A stretch of DNA of 64,000 bases. Origin: Rubrivivax gelatinosus IL144. Its GTDB lineage: Bacteria > Pseudomonadota > Gammaproteobacteria > Burkholderiales > Burkholderiaceae_C. The notes beneath the pieces were generated by a model. It had not been told where the DNA came from. It ran no database searches and saw only the letters and a list, made by a program, of their open reading frames with translations. The DNA lies in the NCBI RefSeq assembly GCF_000284255.1, contig NC_017075.1:1426001-1490000 (forward strand), in the 5' to 3' direction. Below, piece by piece: positions 40,803 through 51,261 of this stretch (its first letter is position 1; each line of letters opens with the position of its first letter). The translations under genes and the position numbers were made by a program.

Positions 40803-42041
40803 ATGTCCGATGTCACCGCGCTCGCGGTCCTGCCCGCGCCGGCCCGGCCGGCCTTCACGCTGGCCGATCTGCGCGGGCTGGTCCAGCTGGGCATCGATGC
40901 CGGCGTCGGCATCGCCGGCATCGCCGAGCAGTTGCACGGCACGATCCTGGCCGGGCGCGCGCCGCTGGGCGTGCCGCACGAAGGCGGCACGCGCGGGCTC
41001 ACCGGCTTCGTCTACGGACGCGTGCGTGGCGGCATCCGCCTCGCCGGACGTGGCGTCGACGGCCTGCTCAAGCGGCTGGAGACCGAGCCGCCCGCGGCCA
41101 GTGCCGCCTCGCGCGAGGCCGTGCTGGCGGCCGTGAACGGCCTGTGGGGCGACCACCTGGCCGCGTCGGGCAACCCGCTGGCGATCACGATGAGCCTGCG
41201 GTTCGCCGGCCGCCGCCTCGGCCTGGGGCGCGAGGCGCTGGCCGCCGCCTTCCCGGACGCCGGCACGCGCGCCGTCGTGCTGGTGCACGGGCTGTGCATG
41301 AACGATCTGCAGTGGCAGCGCCAGGGCTACCACCACGGGCAGCTGCTGGCGCAGGCGCTGGACTGCCCGGTGCTCGCCGTGCACTACAACAGCGGGCTGC
41401 ACGTCTCGCACAACGGCGCCCACCTGGCCGACCTGCTGGAGCGCCTGGCGCGCGACTGGCCGCGGCCGGGGCTGCGGCTGTCCCTCGTCGGACACAGCAT
41501 GGGCGGGCTGGTCGCGCGCAGCGCCATCGCCCACGCCGAGCGCCACCACCAGGCCTGGCGCGAGCGGCTGCAGGCGCTGGTCTGCCTGGGCACCCCGCAC
41601 CAAGGTGCGCTGCTCGAGCGCGCCGGGCAGCTGGTCGACGCGGCGCTCGGCGCCAGCCCCTACCTGGCGCCGTTCGCGCGCCTGTTGGGCGTGCGCAGCG
41701 CCGGCATCAACGACCTGCGCTGGGGCCATGTGCGCGACGAGGACTGGTGCGGCCACGGCGCCGGCGGCCCGGCGCGCGACCACCGCGTGCCGACGCCGCT
41801 GCCTGACGGGGTGCCGGTCTACCTCGTCGCCGCGACCACCGTCGCCGAGCCTCGCGGCCTGCGCCATGCGGTGCTGGGCGACGGGCTGGTGACGGTGGCC
41901 AGCGCCTGGGGCGAGCACCGCGACCCGGCGCTGGCGCTGGCGGTGCCGGCGAGCCGCAAGCGCCTGGTCACCCAGGCCGGCCACTGGGACCTGCTGAGCC
42001 GCGCCGAGGTCGCCGAAGCCTTGTGCGGCTGGCTGGCCTGA
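40803..42041 (+). CDS. Alpha/beta hydrolase, PGAP1/lipase-like
   Basis: A 412-residue protein whose second half is an alpha/beta hydrolase. The HG block is VVLVHGLCMND at about 160, the nucleophile elbow is VGHSMGGLV near residue 232, and the likely catalytic His is in TQAGHWDLL near the C-terminus. The first 150 residues are helical with no known motif. No signal peptide is seen. It might cleave esters or acyl chains; the substrate is unknown. It lies 66 bases after rsgA and converges on the MFS gene. Confidence 0.82.
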   Translation: MSDVTALAVLPAPARPAFTLADLRGLVQLGIDAGVGIAGIAEQLHGTILAGRAPLGVPHEGGTRGLTGFVYGRVRGGIRLAGRGVDGLLKRLETEPPAASAASREAVLAAVNGLWGDHLAASGNPLAITMSLRFAGRRLGLGREALAAAFPDAGTRAVVLVHGLCMNDLQWQRQGYHHGQLLAQALDCPVLAVHYNSGLHVSHNGAHLADLLERLARDWPRPGLRLSLVGHSMGGLVARSAIAHAERHHQAWRERLQALVCLGTPHQGALLERAGQLVDAALGASPYLAPFARLLGVRSAGINDLRWGHVRDEDWCGHGAGGPARDHRVPTPLPDGVPVYLVAATTVAEPRGLRHAVLGDGLVTVASAWGEHRDPALALAVPASRKRLVTQAGHWDLLSRAEVAEALCGWLA

Positions 42042-42045
42042 GCGC

Positions 42046-43329
42046 TCAGCCGGCCTTGGCCGGCGCCGTGGCGACTAGTTCGTCGCGCTGCGCCAGCGCC
42101 GGGAACAGCTTGAACCAGGCCGCCGCGACGGCCAGCGTGCCCAGGCCGCCGAACACCACCGAGCCCACCGGCCCGAGCAGCGCCGCGGTCGCGCCCGACT
42201 CGAACTCGCCGAGCTGGTTGGACGCGCCGATGAAGATCGAGTTGACCGCGCTGACGCGGCCGCGCATCTCGTCGGGCGTCTCCAGCTGCACCAGGGTCTG
42301 GCGGATGACGACGCTGATCATGTCGGCCGCGCCGCTGATGCCCAGAACCGAGAGCGACAGCCAGAACGAGGTCGACAGCCCGAAGACGAGCTGGGCGACG
42401 CCGTAGACCGCCACCGCGCCGAGCAGCACGCGCCCGGTGCGCCGGCGCACCGGCCAGCGTGTCAGCACCGCCGACATGCCCAGCGCGCCGACCGCCGGCG
42501 CGCTGCGCAGCAGCCCCAGGCCCCAGGGCCCGACGTGCAGGATGTCCTTGGCGAACATCGGCAGCAGCGCCGTCGCGCCGCCCAGCAGCACCGCGAACAG
42601 GTCCAGCGACATCGCGCCCAGCACCGGCTTCTTCTGCCAGACGAAGCGCACGCCGGCCAGCAGCGTCTCGCTCGTCACCGGCGCGGCCGGCGGCGGCGCG
42701 TGTTCGTAGCGCACCGCCATCGCCAGCCCGGTGCCCAGGCCGAACAGCGCCGTGCAGGCGGCGTAGACCGCGGCCGCCCCGGCGACGTAGACCACGCCGC
42801 CGATCGCCGGCCCGGCGATGACCGCCGCCTGCATCGCCGCCGACGAGAAGGCCAGCGCGCGCGGCAGCAGCGTGGCCGGCACCAGCGAGGGCACCAGTGC
42901 CTGCTGCGCCGGCATCTGGAAGGCGCGCACCACGCCCAGCGCGACCGACACGCCGAGCAGCAGCTCGCGGTTGGCCCAGCCGCCGGCACTGGCGATCCAC
43001 AGCAGCGCCGACACCGCGGCCGTCGCGCCCAGGCTGGCCGCGAGGATGCGGCCGCGGTGCACGCGGTCGATCAGCTGGCCGGCGGGCAGCGCCAGCAGCA
43101 TCGCCGGCGCGAACTGCAAGAGGCCGACGAGTCCCAGGTCCCAGGCCGAACCGGTCAGGTCGTACATCTGCCAGCCGACCGCGACCATGGCCATCTGGCC
43201 GGCGGCGGTGCCGGCCAGGCGGGCGAACCAGAAGAAGACGAAGCCGCGGTGGGCGAACAGGGAGTCGGAAGCGGGGGCCAACGGAAAGCGGAGAAATCGG
43301 TGAAAACCCGACCATAGCACCGGGGCCAC
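42046..43329 (-). CDS. Major facilitator superfamily exporter
   Basis: About 427 residues with twelve hydrophobic segments, of the MFS_3 (EntS-like) kind that export siderophores or drugs. The loop pattern [14 protein letters not shown] fits the conserved motif between helices 2 and 3. The start is uncertain: the GTG at 43329 has no ribosome site, and TTG or a later start would also leave all helices intact. It stops five bases from the convergent hydrolase gene. Confidence 0.85.
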   Translation of the reverse strand: MAPVLWSGFHRFLRFPLAPASDSLFAHRGFVFFWFARLAGTAAGQMAMVAVGWQMYDLTGSAWDLGLVGLLQFAPAMLLALPAGQLIDRVHRGRILAASLGATAAVSALLWIASAGGWANRELLLGVSVALGVVRAFQMPAQQALVPSLVPATLLPRALAFSSAAMQAAVIAGPAIGGVVYVAGAAAVYAACTALFGLGTGLAMAVRYEHAPPPAAPVTSETLLAGVRFVWQKKPVLGAMSLDLFAVLLGGATALLPMFAKDILHVGPWGLGLLRSAPAVGALGMSAVLTRWPVRRRTGRVLLGAVAVYGVAQLVFGLSTSFWLSLSVLGISGAADMISVVIRQTLVQLETPDEMRGRVSAVNSIFIGASNQLGEFESGATAALLGPVGSVVFGGLGTLAVAAAWFKLFPALAQRDELVATAPAKAG

Positions 43330-43354
43330 GGCCGAGCCGGCGTGTCGGGCTCGT

Positions 43355-43876
43355 TCAGTCCTGGCGCGCGGCGCCCAGTCGGCCGAGCGCGATCTGCAGC
43401 GCGCGGGCGTCGCTGCTCGCGCGGTGGCGCGACAGGCCCAGCTCGCCGATGACGCCGCGGCGCGCGTCGCCCAGCCGCGCCAGCGCGTCTTCGTCGAGCA
43501 GCCGTGCCACCGTCTCCAGCCGGAACGACGGGTGCAGGCCGGCCTCCTCGTACAGCGCGCCGAGCCAGGCGTAGTCGTGCGCCCAGCCGTCGCAGTAGAC
43601 GGTGCGGCCGGCGAGGTCGACGTTGAGCATCGCCGCGACCTCCGCCGCCGGGCGGCCGCAGCGCTCCAGCGTCTGGCGGTCGATGCCGTGCACGCCGGCG
43701 GCCTGCTCGTCCCAGTGGGTCCAGCCGGCGGCCGGGCGGATCAGCGTGCAGTGGGCGCGGCCGTCGGGCAGCACGTAGCCGACCTCGATCGGATAACTCG
43801 CCCGGCCGAAGCCCGAGGCCTCGACGTCGAGCACGCAGGGCAGCTCGGGCGGCGGTGGGGCAGGTGCGGGCGTCAT
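43355..43876 (-). CDS. DEDDh 3'-5' exonuclease
   Basis: A 173-residue exonuclease with the DEDDh pattern: D and E in [11 protein letters not shown], and H and D in [13 protein letters not shown] near the C-terminus. Its short length and lack of extra domains resemble the exonuclease (epsilon-like) families. It probably degrades RNA or single-strand DNA from 3' ends. The ATG at 43876 is 51 bases from the divergent aroQ start. Confidence 0.82.
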   Translation of the reverse strand: MTPAPAPPPPELPCVLDVEASGFGRASYPIEVGYVLPDGRAHCTLIRPAAGWTHWDEQAAGVHGIDRQTLERCGRPAAEVAAMLNVDLAGRTVYCDGWAHDYAWLGALYEEAGLHPSFRLETVARLLDEDALARLGDARRGVIGELGLSRHRASSDARALQIALGRLGAARQD

Positions 43877-43927
43877 GCGCGGGGACAGGCAAGGATCGGG
43901 CCGGCGTGCGGTTACGATCGGGGGCTG

Positions 43928-44380
43928 ATGCCCAAGATCCTCGTCCTCAACGGCCCGAACCTCAACCTGCTCGGCCAGCGCGAGCCCGAGGTCTACGGCC
44001 GCGCCACGCTGGCCGACGTCGAGGCGCTGTGCCGCGACACTGGCGCGCGCCTGGGGGTCGAGGTCGAGTGCCGTCAGAGCAACCACGAGGGCGTGCTGCT
44101 CGACGCGCTGCACGAGGCCGGCCGCGCCGTGAAAACCGGCGAGCTGCTGGGCGTGGTCTTGAATCCGGGCGCCTACACCCACACCTCGGTGGCGCTGTTC
44201 GACGCGATCAAGGGCGCCGAGGTGCCGGTGATCGAGGTGCACGTCTCGAACGTGCACGCCCGCGAGCCCTTCCGCCACCACAGCTACGTGTCGCCTGCGG
44301 CCGCCGGCATCGTCGTCGGCTTCGGCGTCGACGGCTACCGGCTGGCGATCGAAGGCCTGGTGCGCCAGCGGCGCGCCTGA
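43928..44380 (+). CDS. aroQ: Type II 3-dehydroquinate dehydratase
   Basis: A 150-residue type II dehydroquinase for the shikimate pathway. The signature [18 protein letters not shown] includes catalytic Tyr23; the His-containing [17 protein letters not shown] and the [12 protein letters not shown] block complete the active site. It should form a dodecamer. The start [11 protein letters not shown] at 43928 matches the family length. It is followed 94 bases later by gshA. Confidence 0.97.
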   Translation: MPKILVLNGPNLNLLGQREPEVYGRATLADVEALCRDTGARLGVEVECRQSNHEGVLLDALHEAGRAVKTGELLGVVLNPGAYTHTSVALFDAIKGAEVPVIEVHVSNVHAREPFRHHSYVSPAAAGIVVGFGVDGYRLAIEGLVRQRRA

Positions 44381-44474
44381 CGCGCCGCTTCCCGCCGCCG
44401 CGGCGGGAGTCCCCGGCCAGCAGGGATGATGCCCTTGGCCGACAATCCGTTTCCACAAGACGACTGGACCGCCG

Positions 44475-45986
44475 ATGTCCCGACCGATTTCCCTGTCGCC
44501 GGAGCGCCTGCGTGGCATGCGCCGCGGCATCGAGAAGGAAAGCCTGCGTGCCGACCGTCACGGCGCGCTGGCGATGACGCCGCACCCCGAAGCGCTGGGT
44601 TCGGCGCTGACGCATCCGCACATCACGACCGACTTCAGCGAGTCGCAGATGGAGCTGATCACCGGCGTGCACGCCGGCGTCGAGGCCTGCCTGGAAGAAC
44701 TGCGCCGCGTGCACCAGTTCGTCTACCGCGAACTCGGTGACGACGTGCTCTGGGTGGCCAGCATGCCGTGCCGGCTGCCGGCCGACGAGAACATCCCGAT
44801 CGGCCGCTACGGCTCGTCCAACGTCGGCCGCGCCAAGAGCGTCTACCGCATGGGCCTGGGCCACCGCTACGGCCGGCGCATGCAGACGATCTCGGGCATC
44901 CACTACAACTGGTCGCTGCCCGGGCTGGGCGACGACGAGTACTTCGCGCTGATCCGCAACTTCCGCCGCCACTCCTTCCTGCTGCTGCTGCTGTTCGGCG
45001 CCTCGCCGGCGCTCGGTGCGTGTTTCGTCGAAGGCCGCGATCACGGCCTGGAGCCGCTGGGCCCGGGCTCGCTGCACCTGCCTTACGCGACCTCGCTGCG
45101 CATGGGGCGCCTGGGCTACCAGAGCGACGCGCAGTCCTCGATCTCGGCCAGCTACAACAACCTCGAGAGCTACGCCGCGTCGCTGCACGACGCGCTGACG
45201 CGGCCGTACCCGGCCTACGAGGCGATCGGCGTGCGCAACCCCGGCGGCGAGTACAACCAGCTCGCGACGACGCTGCTGCAGATCGAGAACGAGTTCTACG
45301 GCACGATCCGCCCCAAGCGCACGATCGGTCCCGGCGAGCGCCCGCTGCACGCGCTGCGCGCGCGCGGCGTCGAGTACGTCGAGGTGCGCTGCATGGACCT
45401 CGATCCGTTCGAGCCGCTGGGCATCGCCGAGTCGACGATGCGTTTTCTCGACGTCTTCCTGCTGCACTGCCTGAGCAGCCCCAGCCCCGAGGACACGCCC
45501 GACGAGATCGCTCAGCTCAAGCGCAACCAGAACCTGGTCGCCACCGCCGGCCGCCAGCCCGGGCTGCGGCTGGAGCGCGGCGGCCGCTCGGTGGCGCTGG
45601 CCGACTGGGCGGCGGAGATCGTCGCCGGCTGTCTGCCGCTGGCGCAGCAGGTCGACGCGGTGCTCGGCGGCGACGCCTACGCGCGGGCCGTCGCCCAGGC
45701 CGACGAACGCCTGCGCTGGCTGCAGACGACGCCGTCGGCGCGGGTGCTGGCCGCGGCACGTTCGGACTTCGGCGGTTCGTTCTGCGACTTCGTGCTCGCG
45801 CAGTCGGAGCAGACCAAGGGTGCGCTGCGGGCGCTGCCGTTCCCGGCCGAGGTCGAGGCCGAGTTCCGCGCCGAGGCGCTGGCCTCGCTGCAGGCCCAGC
45901 GCCGCATCGAGGCCGCCGACACCCAGTCCTTCGAGGACTACCGCGTCGACTACCTGTCGCCCGCGCGGCTGACGGTCGCCGGCTGA
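44475..45986 (+). CDS. gshA: Glutamate-cysteine ligase
   Basis: A 503-residue GshA of the proteobacterial type, making gamma-glutamylcysteine, the first step to glutathione. Conserved blocks include [53 protein letters not shown] and [20 protein letters not shown]. Its length is near that of E. coli GshA (518). It runs toward the convergent crcB gene 13 bases away. Confidence 0.97.
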   Translation: MSRPISLSPERLRGMRRGIEKESLRADRHGALAMTPHPEALGSALTHPHITTDFSESQMELITGVHAGVEACLEELRRVHQFVYRELGDDVLWVASMPCRLPADENIPIGRYGSSNVGRAKSVYRMGLGHRYGRRMQTISGIHYNWSLPGLGDDEYFALIRNFRRHSFLLLLLFGASPALGACFVEGRDHGLEPLGPGSLHLPYATSLRMGRLGYQSDAQSSISASYNNLESYAASLHDALTRPYPAYEAIGVRNPGGEYNQLATTLLQIENEFYGTIRPKRTIGPGERPLHALRARGVEYVEVRCMDLDPFEPLGIAESTMRFLDVFLLHCLSSPSPEDTPDEIAQLKRNQNLVATAGRQPGLRLERGGRSVALADWAAEIVAGCLPLAQQVDAVLGGDAYARAVAQADERLRWLQTTPSARVLAAARSDFGGSFCDFVLAQSEQTKGALRALPFPAEVEAEFRAEALASLQAQRRIEAADTQSFEDYRVDYLSPARLTVAG

Positions 45987-45999
45987 GGCCGGCGCGCCT

Positions 46000-46383
46000 T
46001 CAGGCGCGGCGCAGCGCCTCGTAGGTGGCGATGCCGCCCAGCGTCATCAGCACCGAGCCGACGACGTGCACCGCCACCGTCGTCGCCGCCCAGGCCAGCC
46101 GCCCCTGCTGCAGCAGCGTGACGACCTCGGCCGAGAAGGTCGAGAAGGTCGTCAGGCCGCCGAGGAAGCCGGTGATGGCGAACAGCCGCCATTCCGGCGG
46201 CAGCGTCACATGGTGCGCGAACAGCGCCAGCGCGACGCCGATCAGGTAGCCGCCGAGCAGGTTGGCCGCCAGCGTGCCCGGCGGCAGCGTCGGGAACAGG
46301 CCGTTGAGCGCCAGCCCCAACCACCAGCGCAGCAGCGCGCCGAGCGCGGCGCCGAGCGCGATCGAGAGCATCGAGCCGATCAT
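46000..46383 (-). CDS. crcB: Fluoride exporter CrcB (Fluc)
   Basis: A 127-residue fluoride channel, four hydrophobic segments, dual-topology dimer. The signature [13 protein letters not shown] at about residues 70-82 lines the fluoride pore, with the conserved N in [10 protein letters not shown] looked upstream for a fluoride riboswitch and saw none. It is convergent with gshA and divergent from the AIM24-like gene. Confidence 0.95.
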   Translation of the reverse strand: MIGSMLSIALGAALGALLRWWLGLALNGLFPTLPPGTLAANLLGGYLIGVALALFAHHVTLPPEWRLFAITGFLGGLTTFSTFSAEVVTLLQQGRLAWAATTVAVHVVGSVLMTLGGIATYEALRRA

Positions 46384-46512
46384 CGGCGGGGCAGGGCGCG
46401 GGCTGGCATGGCGGCGGATTATCGACGCGCGCCGGCGTCAAGGCGGCGACGCGGGCGCTTCGGTACCATCGCCGCCGAATCCACTCTCACCGCTTACCGC
46501 GAGGAAACCACC

Positions 46513-47328
46513 ATGGCAATGGACGTCGTCGACTTCGAGATCAAGGGCTCGGAGATGCAGTTCGTCGAGATCGAACTCGATCCGGGCGAGGCTGCGGTCG
46601 GCGAAGCCGGCAGCATGATGTTCATGGACGCCGGCATCACGATGGACACCGTGTTCGGCGACGGCCGCCAGAACGCCGGCGGCGGCCTGTTCGGCAAGCT
46701 GCTGTCGGCCGGCAAGCGTCTGGTCACCGGCGAGTCGCTGTTCACCACCGTCTACACCAACCAGGGCGCGGGCAAGCTGCGTGTCGCCTTCGCCGCGCCC
46801 TACCCGGGCAAGATCCTGCCGATGGACCTGTCGAAGATGGGCGGCACGCTGATCTGCCAGAAGGACGCCTTCCTCTGCGCCGCGCGCGGCGTCTCGCTGG
46901 GCATCGCGCTGCAGCAGAAGCTGTCGACCGGCTTCTTCGGCGGCGAAGGTTTCATCATGCAGCGCCTGGACGGCGACGGCCTGGCTTTCGTGCACGCCGG
47001 CGGCACCGTCGTGCGCCGCGAACTGCAGGCCGGCCAGACGCTGCTCGTCGACACCGGCTGCGTCGTCGCCTACACGCCGGGCGTGGACTTCGAGATCCAG
47101 TACGTCGGCAAGATCAAGACCGCGCTGTTCGGCGGCGAGGGCCTGTTCCTGGCCAAGATGACCGGCCCGGGCACGGTCTGGCTGCAGAGCCTGCCGTTCT
47201 CGCGCCTGGCTTCGCGCATCTTCGCCGCGGCGCCGCAGCGCGGCGGCTCGCGCGAGGAAGGCTCGGTGCTGCCCTTCGCGGCGGCCGGCGGCGTGCTCGG
47301 CGGCCTGTTCGGCGGCGACGACGAGTAA
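46513..47328 (+). CDS. AIM24 / TIGR00266 family protein
   Basis: A 271-residue AIM24-domain protein beginning [22 protein letters not shown] after a GAGGAAACC ribosome site. The double-psi beta-helix body is Gly-rich ([24 protein letters not shown]) and the C-terminus ends in [13 protein letters not shown]. Eukaryotic AIM24 stabilises mitochondrial membrane architecture; the bacterial role is unknown. It lies upstream of an EI24 membrane protein gene (42 bases). Confidence 0.92.
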   Translation: MAMDVVDFEIKGSEMQFVEIELDPGEAAVGEAGSMMFMDAGITMDTVFGDGRQNAGGGLFGKLLSAGKRLVTGESLFTTVYTNQGAGKLRVAFAAPYPGKILPMDLSKMGGTLICQKDAFLCAARGVSLGIALQQKLSTGFFGGEGFIMQRLDGDGLAFVHAGGTVVRRELQAGQTLLVDTGCVVAYTPGVDFEIQYVGKIKTALFGGEGLFLAKMTGPGTVWLQSLPFSRLASRIFAAAPQRGGSREEGSVLPFAAAGGVLGGLFGGDDE

Positions 47329-47370
47329 GCCCGTGACGCCGCGCCCGCCTCCGCTTTCCAGGGCCGCACG

Positions 47371-48234
47371 ATGACGCGGCTGCTCGACGCCTTCTGGCGC
47401 GCCGCGGCCTACTGCCTGCATCCGCGCGTCATCCTCTGGTCGCTTCTGCCGCTGCTGATCGCCGGCGGCGCGGCCGGTTTCGCCGGCTGGGCGTTCTGGG
47501 AGGGCGCGGTCGACGCGGTGCGGGCGACGCTGGAGCAGTGGGCGCTGGTGTCCGCTGCGCTGCGCTGGCTGGACGCGATCGGCGGCCAGGGGCTGCACGC
47601 GCTGGTCGCGCCGCTGGTCGTCGTCGCGCTGGCGGTGCCGGCGCTGATCGTCGTCACGCTGCTGCTGGTGGCGCTGCTGGTGACGCCTGCCATCGTCGAC
47701 CTCGTCGCCGCGCGGCGTTTCCCGACGCTGGAGCGGCGCCGCGGCGGGCGCTGGTGGCAGGGGCTGGCCTGGTCGCTGTCGGCGACGATCGCCGCCGTCG
47801 TGGTGCTGGTGCTCAGCCTGCCGTTGTGGCTGGTGCCGCTGGTCGCGCTGGTGCTGCCGCCGCTGATCTGGGGCTGGCTGACCTACCGCGTCTACACCTT
47901 CGACGTGCTGGCCGCGCACGCCGACGCCGACGAGCGCCGCCGCATCATGGCCGAGCAGCGCTGGCAGTTGCTGGCCATCGGCGTCATCTGCGGCTACCTG
48001 GGCGCGGCGCCGACGCTGCTGTGGGCCGTCAGCGCCGCGACGCTGATCCTGGCGCCGGTGCTGATCGTCGCCTCGGTCTGGCTGTACACGCTGGTCTTCG
48101 CGTTTGCCTCGGCCTGGTTCGCGCACTTCGCGCTCGACGCGCTCGAGCGCCTGCGCCGCGAGGCCAGTGCCGTCGACCTGCCGGTGGCCGAAGCGCCGCC
48201 GCCCGTCACCCTCGACACGCTGCCACCGCCATGA
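47371..48234 (+). CDS. EI24 domain (CysZ-like) membrane protein
   Basis: A 287-residue protein with about six hydrophobic segments and the EI24 (PF07264) look: FWRAAAYCLHPRVILWSLLPLL at the start and LVALVLPPLIWGWLTYRVYTFDVL in the middle. CysZ members move sulfate; the wider family is uncharacterised. No sulfate-assimilation gene is adjacent. Its stop overlaps the next start (ATGA), indicating co-translation with the Mog-domain gene. Confidence 0.87.
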   Translation: MTRLLDAFWRAAAYCLHPRVILWSLLPLLIAGGAAGFAGWAFWEGAVDAVRATLEQWALVSAALRWLDAIGGQGLHALVAPLVVVALAVPALIVVTLLLVALLVTPAIVDLVAARRFPTLERRRGGRWWQGLAWSLSATIAAVVVLVLSLPLWLVPLVALVLPPLIWGWLTYRVYTFDVLAAHADADERRRIMAEQRWQLLAIGVICGYLGAAPTLLWAVSAATLILAPVLIVASVWLYTLVFAFASAWFAHFALDALERLRREASAVDLPVAEAPPPVTLDTLPPP

Positions 48235-49025
48235 ACATCGGCACCATCATCATCGGCGACGAGATCCTCTCCGGCAAACGCCGCGACCAGCACCTGGCCA
48301 AGCTGATCGAGATGCTGGCGGCGCGCGGCCTGACCCTGTCCTGGGCGCGTTACGTCGGCGACGAGCGCGCGCGCATCAGCGAGACGCTGGCCCAGGCTTT
48401 CGCCAGCGGCGACCTGGTGTTCTCCTTCGGCGGCATCGGCGCTACACCCGACGACCACACGCGCCAGGCCGCGGCCGACGCGCTGGGCGTGCCGCTGGCG
48501 CTGCACCCCGAGGCGCGCGACCTGATCCTCTCGCGCATCCGCGAGATGGCCGCCGAACAGGGCGAGCCCTACGAGCCCGACCGGCCGGACAACGCGCGCC
48601 GGCTGCACATGGGCGTGTTCCCGGCCGGTGCGGCGATCATTCCCAATCCGTACAACAAGATCCCCGGCTTCTCGGTCGGCCACGTGCACTTCGTGCCCGG
48701 TTTCCCGGTGATGGCCTGGCCGATGGTCGAGTCGGTGCTCGACGGCCGCTACGGCCATCTGCACCAGGATGCAGCGCCGCGCGAACGTTCCGTGCTCGTC
48801 TTCGGGTCGATGGAGTCGACGCTGACGCCTCTGATGGAGGAGATCGAGACCCGCTTCGCGCCGGTCAAGGTCTTCAGCCTGCCCAGCGTCGACCACCCGA
48901 CGCACGGACGCCACATCGAGCTGGGCGTCAAGGGCCGCGGCGAGCTCGTCGACGCCGCCTACGCGGCGCTGCGCGACGGGGCCGCGGCACTCGGTGCACG
49001 GCTGGGCGACGAGTTGGTGCGTTGA
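48231..49025 (+). CDS. MoaB/Mog domain protein (CinA N-terminal-like)
   Basis: A 264-residue protein with a molybdopterin-binding fold: MNIGTIIIGDEILSGKRRDQH, then FSFGGIGATPDDHTRQAAA, and the closing block IIPNPYNKIPGFSVGHVHFVPG. It corresponds to the N-terminal domain of competence/damage-inducible CinA and lacks the deamidase domain. The reaction is not clear; some members hydrolyse ADP-ribose. Its stop (49023-49025) overlaps the first glnA regulatory half-sites. Confidence 0.9.
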   Translation: MNIGTIIIGDEILSGKRRDQHLAKLIEMLAARGLTLSWARYVGDERARISETLAQAFASGDLVFSFGGIGATPDDHTRQAAADALGVPLALHPEARDLILSRIREMAAEQGEPYEPDRPDNARRLHMGVFPAGAAIIPNPYNKIPGFSVGHVHFVPGFPVMAWPMVESVLDGRYGHLHQDAAPRERSVLVFGSMESTLTPLMEEIETRFAPVKVFSLPSVDHPTHGRHIELGVKGRGELVDAAYAALRDGAAALGARLGDELVR

Positions 49026-49026
49026 T

Positions 49027-49076
49027 GCACCACGGTGCGCACCTCATTGGTGCGACACTTCGCACCAGACTGGAAT
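49027..49076 (+). promoter_or_regulatory. NtrC binding sites upstream of glnA
   Basis: GCACC-TCATT-GGTGC at 49039-49053 is a perfect five-base-spaced inverted repeat matching the NtrC site pattern. A degenerate site, GCACC-AGACT-GG, begins 23 bases later (49062), about two helical turns away. A further half pair GCACC-AC-GGTGC is at 49027-49038. All lie about 70-120 bases upstream of the sigma-54 promoter, typical of an NtrC enhancer. Confidence 0.8.
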
Positions 49077-49145
49077 AGCCGGCGCCAGGCTTCGTGGGAG
49101 GCGTCGCCGCGTCCTGCATCGTGCCTGCGCTGGAGTGCCGTTCCT

Positions 49146-49161
49146 TGGCACACCTTCTGCT
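49146..49161 (+). promoter_or_regulatory. Sigma-54 promoter of glnA
   Basis: TGGCAC at 49146-49151 and CTGCT at 49157-49161 give the invariant GG and GC exactly ten bases apart (49147-49148 and 49159-49160). The expected start is near 49172. Transcription would need NtrC acting from the upstream sites. No clear sigma-70 promoter is seen, though a basal one may exist. Confidence 0.8.
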
Positions 49162-49248
49162 ACATTCGCTCGCGCCTTTCGGGGTTAGTACCGAGGGGTC
49201 GCCCCGATCAGACCAACCTTTTCCACGAGCCCCCGCTAGGAGATCTGA

Positions 49249-50664
49249 ATGGCAAAGACCGTTGCCGACGTGATGAAGCTGGTGAAGGAGAACGAAGTCA
49301 AGTTCGTCGACTTCCGCTTCACCGACACCCGCGGCAAGGAACAGCACGTCTCGGTGCCCGTTTCCGCTTTCGACGAAGACAAGTTCACCGCCGGTCATGC
49401 CTTCGACGGCTCCTCGATCGCCGGCTGGAAGGGCATCGAAGCGTCCGACATGCTGCTGATGCCGGACCCGAACAGCGCCAACATCGACCCGTTCTACGAA
49501 GAGCCGACGCTGATCCTGACCTGCGACGTGCTCGAGCCGGGTGACGGCAAGCCCTACGACCGCGATCCGCGTTCGCTGGCCAAGCGCGCCGAGGCCTACC
49601 TGAAGAGCAGTGGCCTGGGCGACACCGCCTTCTTCGGCCCGGAACCCGAGTTCTTCATCTTCGACCAGGTCCACTGGCACGTCGGCATGGACGGCAGCCA
49701 CGTGAAGATCACGTCGGAAGAAGCGCCGTGGTCGACGAGCAAGGAGCTCGAAGGCGGCAACATGGGCCACCGTCCGGCGGTCAAGGGTGGCTACTTCCCG
49801 GTGCCCCCGGTCGACAGCTTCCAGGACATGCGCTCGGAGATGTGCCTGATCCTCGAATCGCTGGGCATCCCGGTCGAAGTCCACCACCACGAAGTGGCGG
49901 CCCCGGGCCAGAACGAGATCGGCACCAAGTTCAGCACGCTCGTCGAGCGCGCCGACTGGCTGCAGCTGCAGAAGTACGTGATCCACAACGTCGCGCACGC
50001 CTACGGCAAGACCGCGACCTTCATGCCCAAGCCCGTCGTCGGCGACAACGGCTCCGGCATGCACGTGCACCAGTCGGTCTGGAAGGACGGCAAGAACCTG
50101 TTCGCCGGCGACGGCTACGGCGGCCTGTCCGAGTTCGCGCTGTACTACATCGGCGGCATCATCAAGCACGCCCGTGCGCTGAACGCGATCACGAACCCGG
50201 GCACCAACAGCTACAAGCGTCTGGTGCCGGGCTTCGAAGCGCCGGTCAAGCTGGCCTACTCGGCCCGCAACCGCTCGGCCTCGATCCGCATCCCGTTCGT
50301 CAGCAACCCGAAGGGCCGCCGCATCGAGGCGCGCTTCCCGGATCCGCTGATGAACCCGTACCTGGGCTTCGCCGCGCTGCTGATGGCCGGCCTGGACGGC
50401 GTCGAGAACAAGATCCACCCGGGCGAAGCCGCCACCAAGGATCTGTACCACCTGCCGCCGGAAGAAGACGCGAAGATCCCGACCGTCTGCCACAGCCTCG
50501 ACCAGGCCCTCGAGTACCTCGACAAGGACCGCGCCTTCCTGACCAAGGGCGGCGTGTTCACCGATGCGTACCTCGACGCCTACATCGACCTGAAGATGCA
50601 GGAAGTCACGCGCTTCCGCATGACGACCCATCCGGTCGAGTTCGACATGTACTACAGCATCTAA
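49249..50664 (+). CDS. glnA: Glutamine synthetase type I
   Basis: A 471-residue dodecameric glutamine synthetase that assimilates ammonium. The latch [11 protein letters not shown], the ATP site [16 protein letters not shown], and [11 protein letters not shown] are present. The adenylylation region [11 protein letters not shown] contains the conserved Tyr, so activity is probably controlled by GlnE. The ribosome site is TAGGAGATCTGA. A sigma-54 promoter and NtrC sites precede it, and a terminator follows, separating it from glnL-ntrC. Confidence 0.99.
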   Translation: MAKTVADVMKLVKENEVKFVDFRFTDTRGKEQHVSVPVSAFDEDKFTAGHAFDGSSIAGWKGIEASDMLLMPDPNSANIDPFYEEPTLILTCDVLEPGDGKPYDRDPRSLAKRAEAYLKSSGLGDTAFFGPEPEFFIFDQVHWHVGMDGSHVKITSEEAPWSTSKELEGGNMGHRPAVKGGYFPVPPVDSFQDMRSEMCLILESLGIPVEVHHHEVAAPGQNEIGTKFSTLVERADWLQLQKYVIHNVAHAYGKTATFMPKPVVGDNGSGMHVHQSVWKDGKNLFAGDGYGGLSEFALYYIGGIIKHARALNAITNPGTNSYKRLVPGFEAPVKLAYSARNRSASIRIPFVSNPKGRRIEARFPDPLMNPYLGFAALLMAGLDGVENKIHPGEAATKDLYHLPPEEDAKIPTVCHSLDQALEYLDKDRAFLTKGGVFTDAYLDAYIDLKMQEVTRFRMTTHPVEFDMYYSI

Positions 50665-50696
50665 AGTCCGGCGGCGCTCGCGCGTCACGTACTGCA

Positions 50697-50727
50697 GAAG
50701 GGACGGTTCGCCGTCCCTTCTTCGTTT
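50697..50727 (+). terminator. Rho-independent terminator after glnA
   Basis: A ten-pair stem GAAGGGACGG / CCGTCCCTTC with a TTCG loop, followed by TTCGTTT. Partial read-through could supply the downstream regulator genes. Confidence 0.9.
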
Positions 50728-50763
50728 CGGCGCGCCACAATCCACCGCACGGAGGTATTCCCC

Positions 50764-51261
50764 ATGTCCCGTCGGCGAAGCGCCGGCCTCGCCTTGCTGC
50801 TGCTGGCCTCGGCGGCCGCGCACGCGCAAGGCGACAGCGGTCCCGTCTACCGCTGCCCCGGCAACCCCGAGAGCTACACCAACATGCTGACGCCGCAGCA
50901 GGCCAAGGACCGCGGCTGCCGCACGATCGAAGGCTCGCCGATCACGATCGTGCAGACGCGCCGGCCCACGCCCGCGGCACCGGCGTCCGGCGCCCGTCCG
51001 GCCGACAGCCGAGTCGACCCGGCCGAGCAGCGCGCCCGCGACAGCGACGCGCGCCGCATCCTGCAAGACGAGCTGCAGCGCGAGGAACAGCGCCTCGCCG
51101 AGTTGCGCAAGGAATACAAGGACGGCCAGCCCGAGCGCCGCGGCGACGAGCGCAACTACCAGAAGTACCTGGACCGCACGGCCTCGCTGAAGGCGCAGAT
51201 CGAGCGCAAGGAAGAGGACGTCGCGGCCATCCGGCGCGAGCTGTCCAAGGTCTCGCCGTGA
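50764..51261 (+). CDS. DUF4124-like exported protein between glnA and glnL
   Basis: A 165-residue protein with a signal peptide (about 1-22, AAAHAQ). A short Cys-containing head (VYRCPGNPESYTNML and CRTIEG) resembles DUF4124. The C-terminal half (about 90-160) is an amphipathic coiled-coil rich in E, K and R. It is usual in this place in betaproteobacteria; the role is unknown. The stop TGA overlaps the GTG of glnL (GTGA), so it is co-translated with glnL. Confidence 0.85.
   Translation: MSRRRSAGLALLLLASAAAHAQGDSGPVYRCPGNPESYTNMLTPQQAKDRGCRTIEGSPITIVQTRRPTPAAPASGARPADSRVDPAEQRARDSDARRILQDELQREEQRLAELRKEYKDGQPERRGDERNYQKYLDRTASLKAQIERKEEDVAAIRRELSKVSP

Noticed and set aside
46384..46512. Possible fluoride riboswitch upstream of crcB
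   Set aside because: I searched the minus strand for the crcB motif and saw no match to its conserved core.
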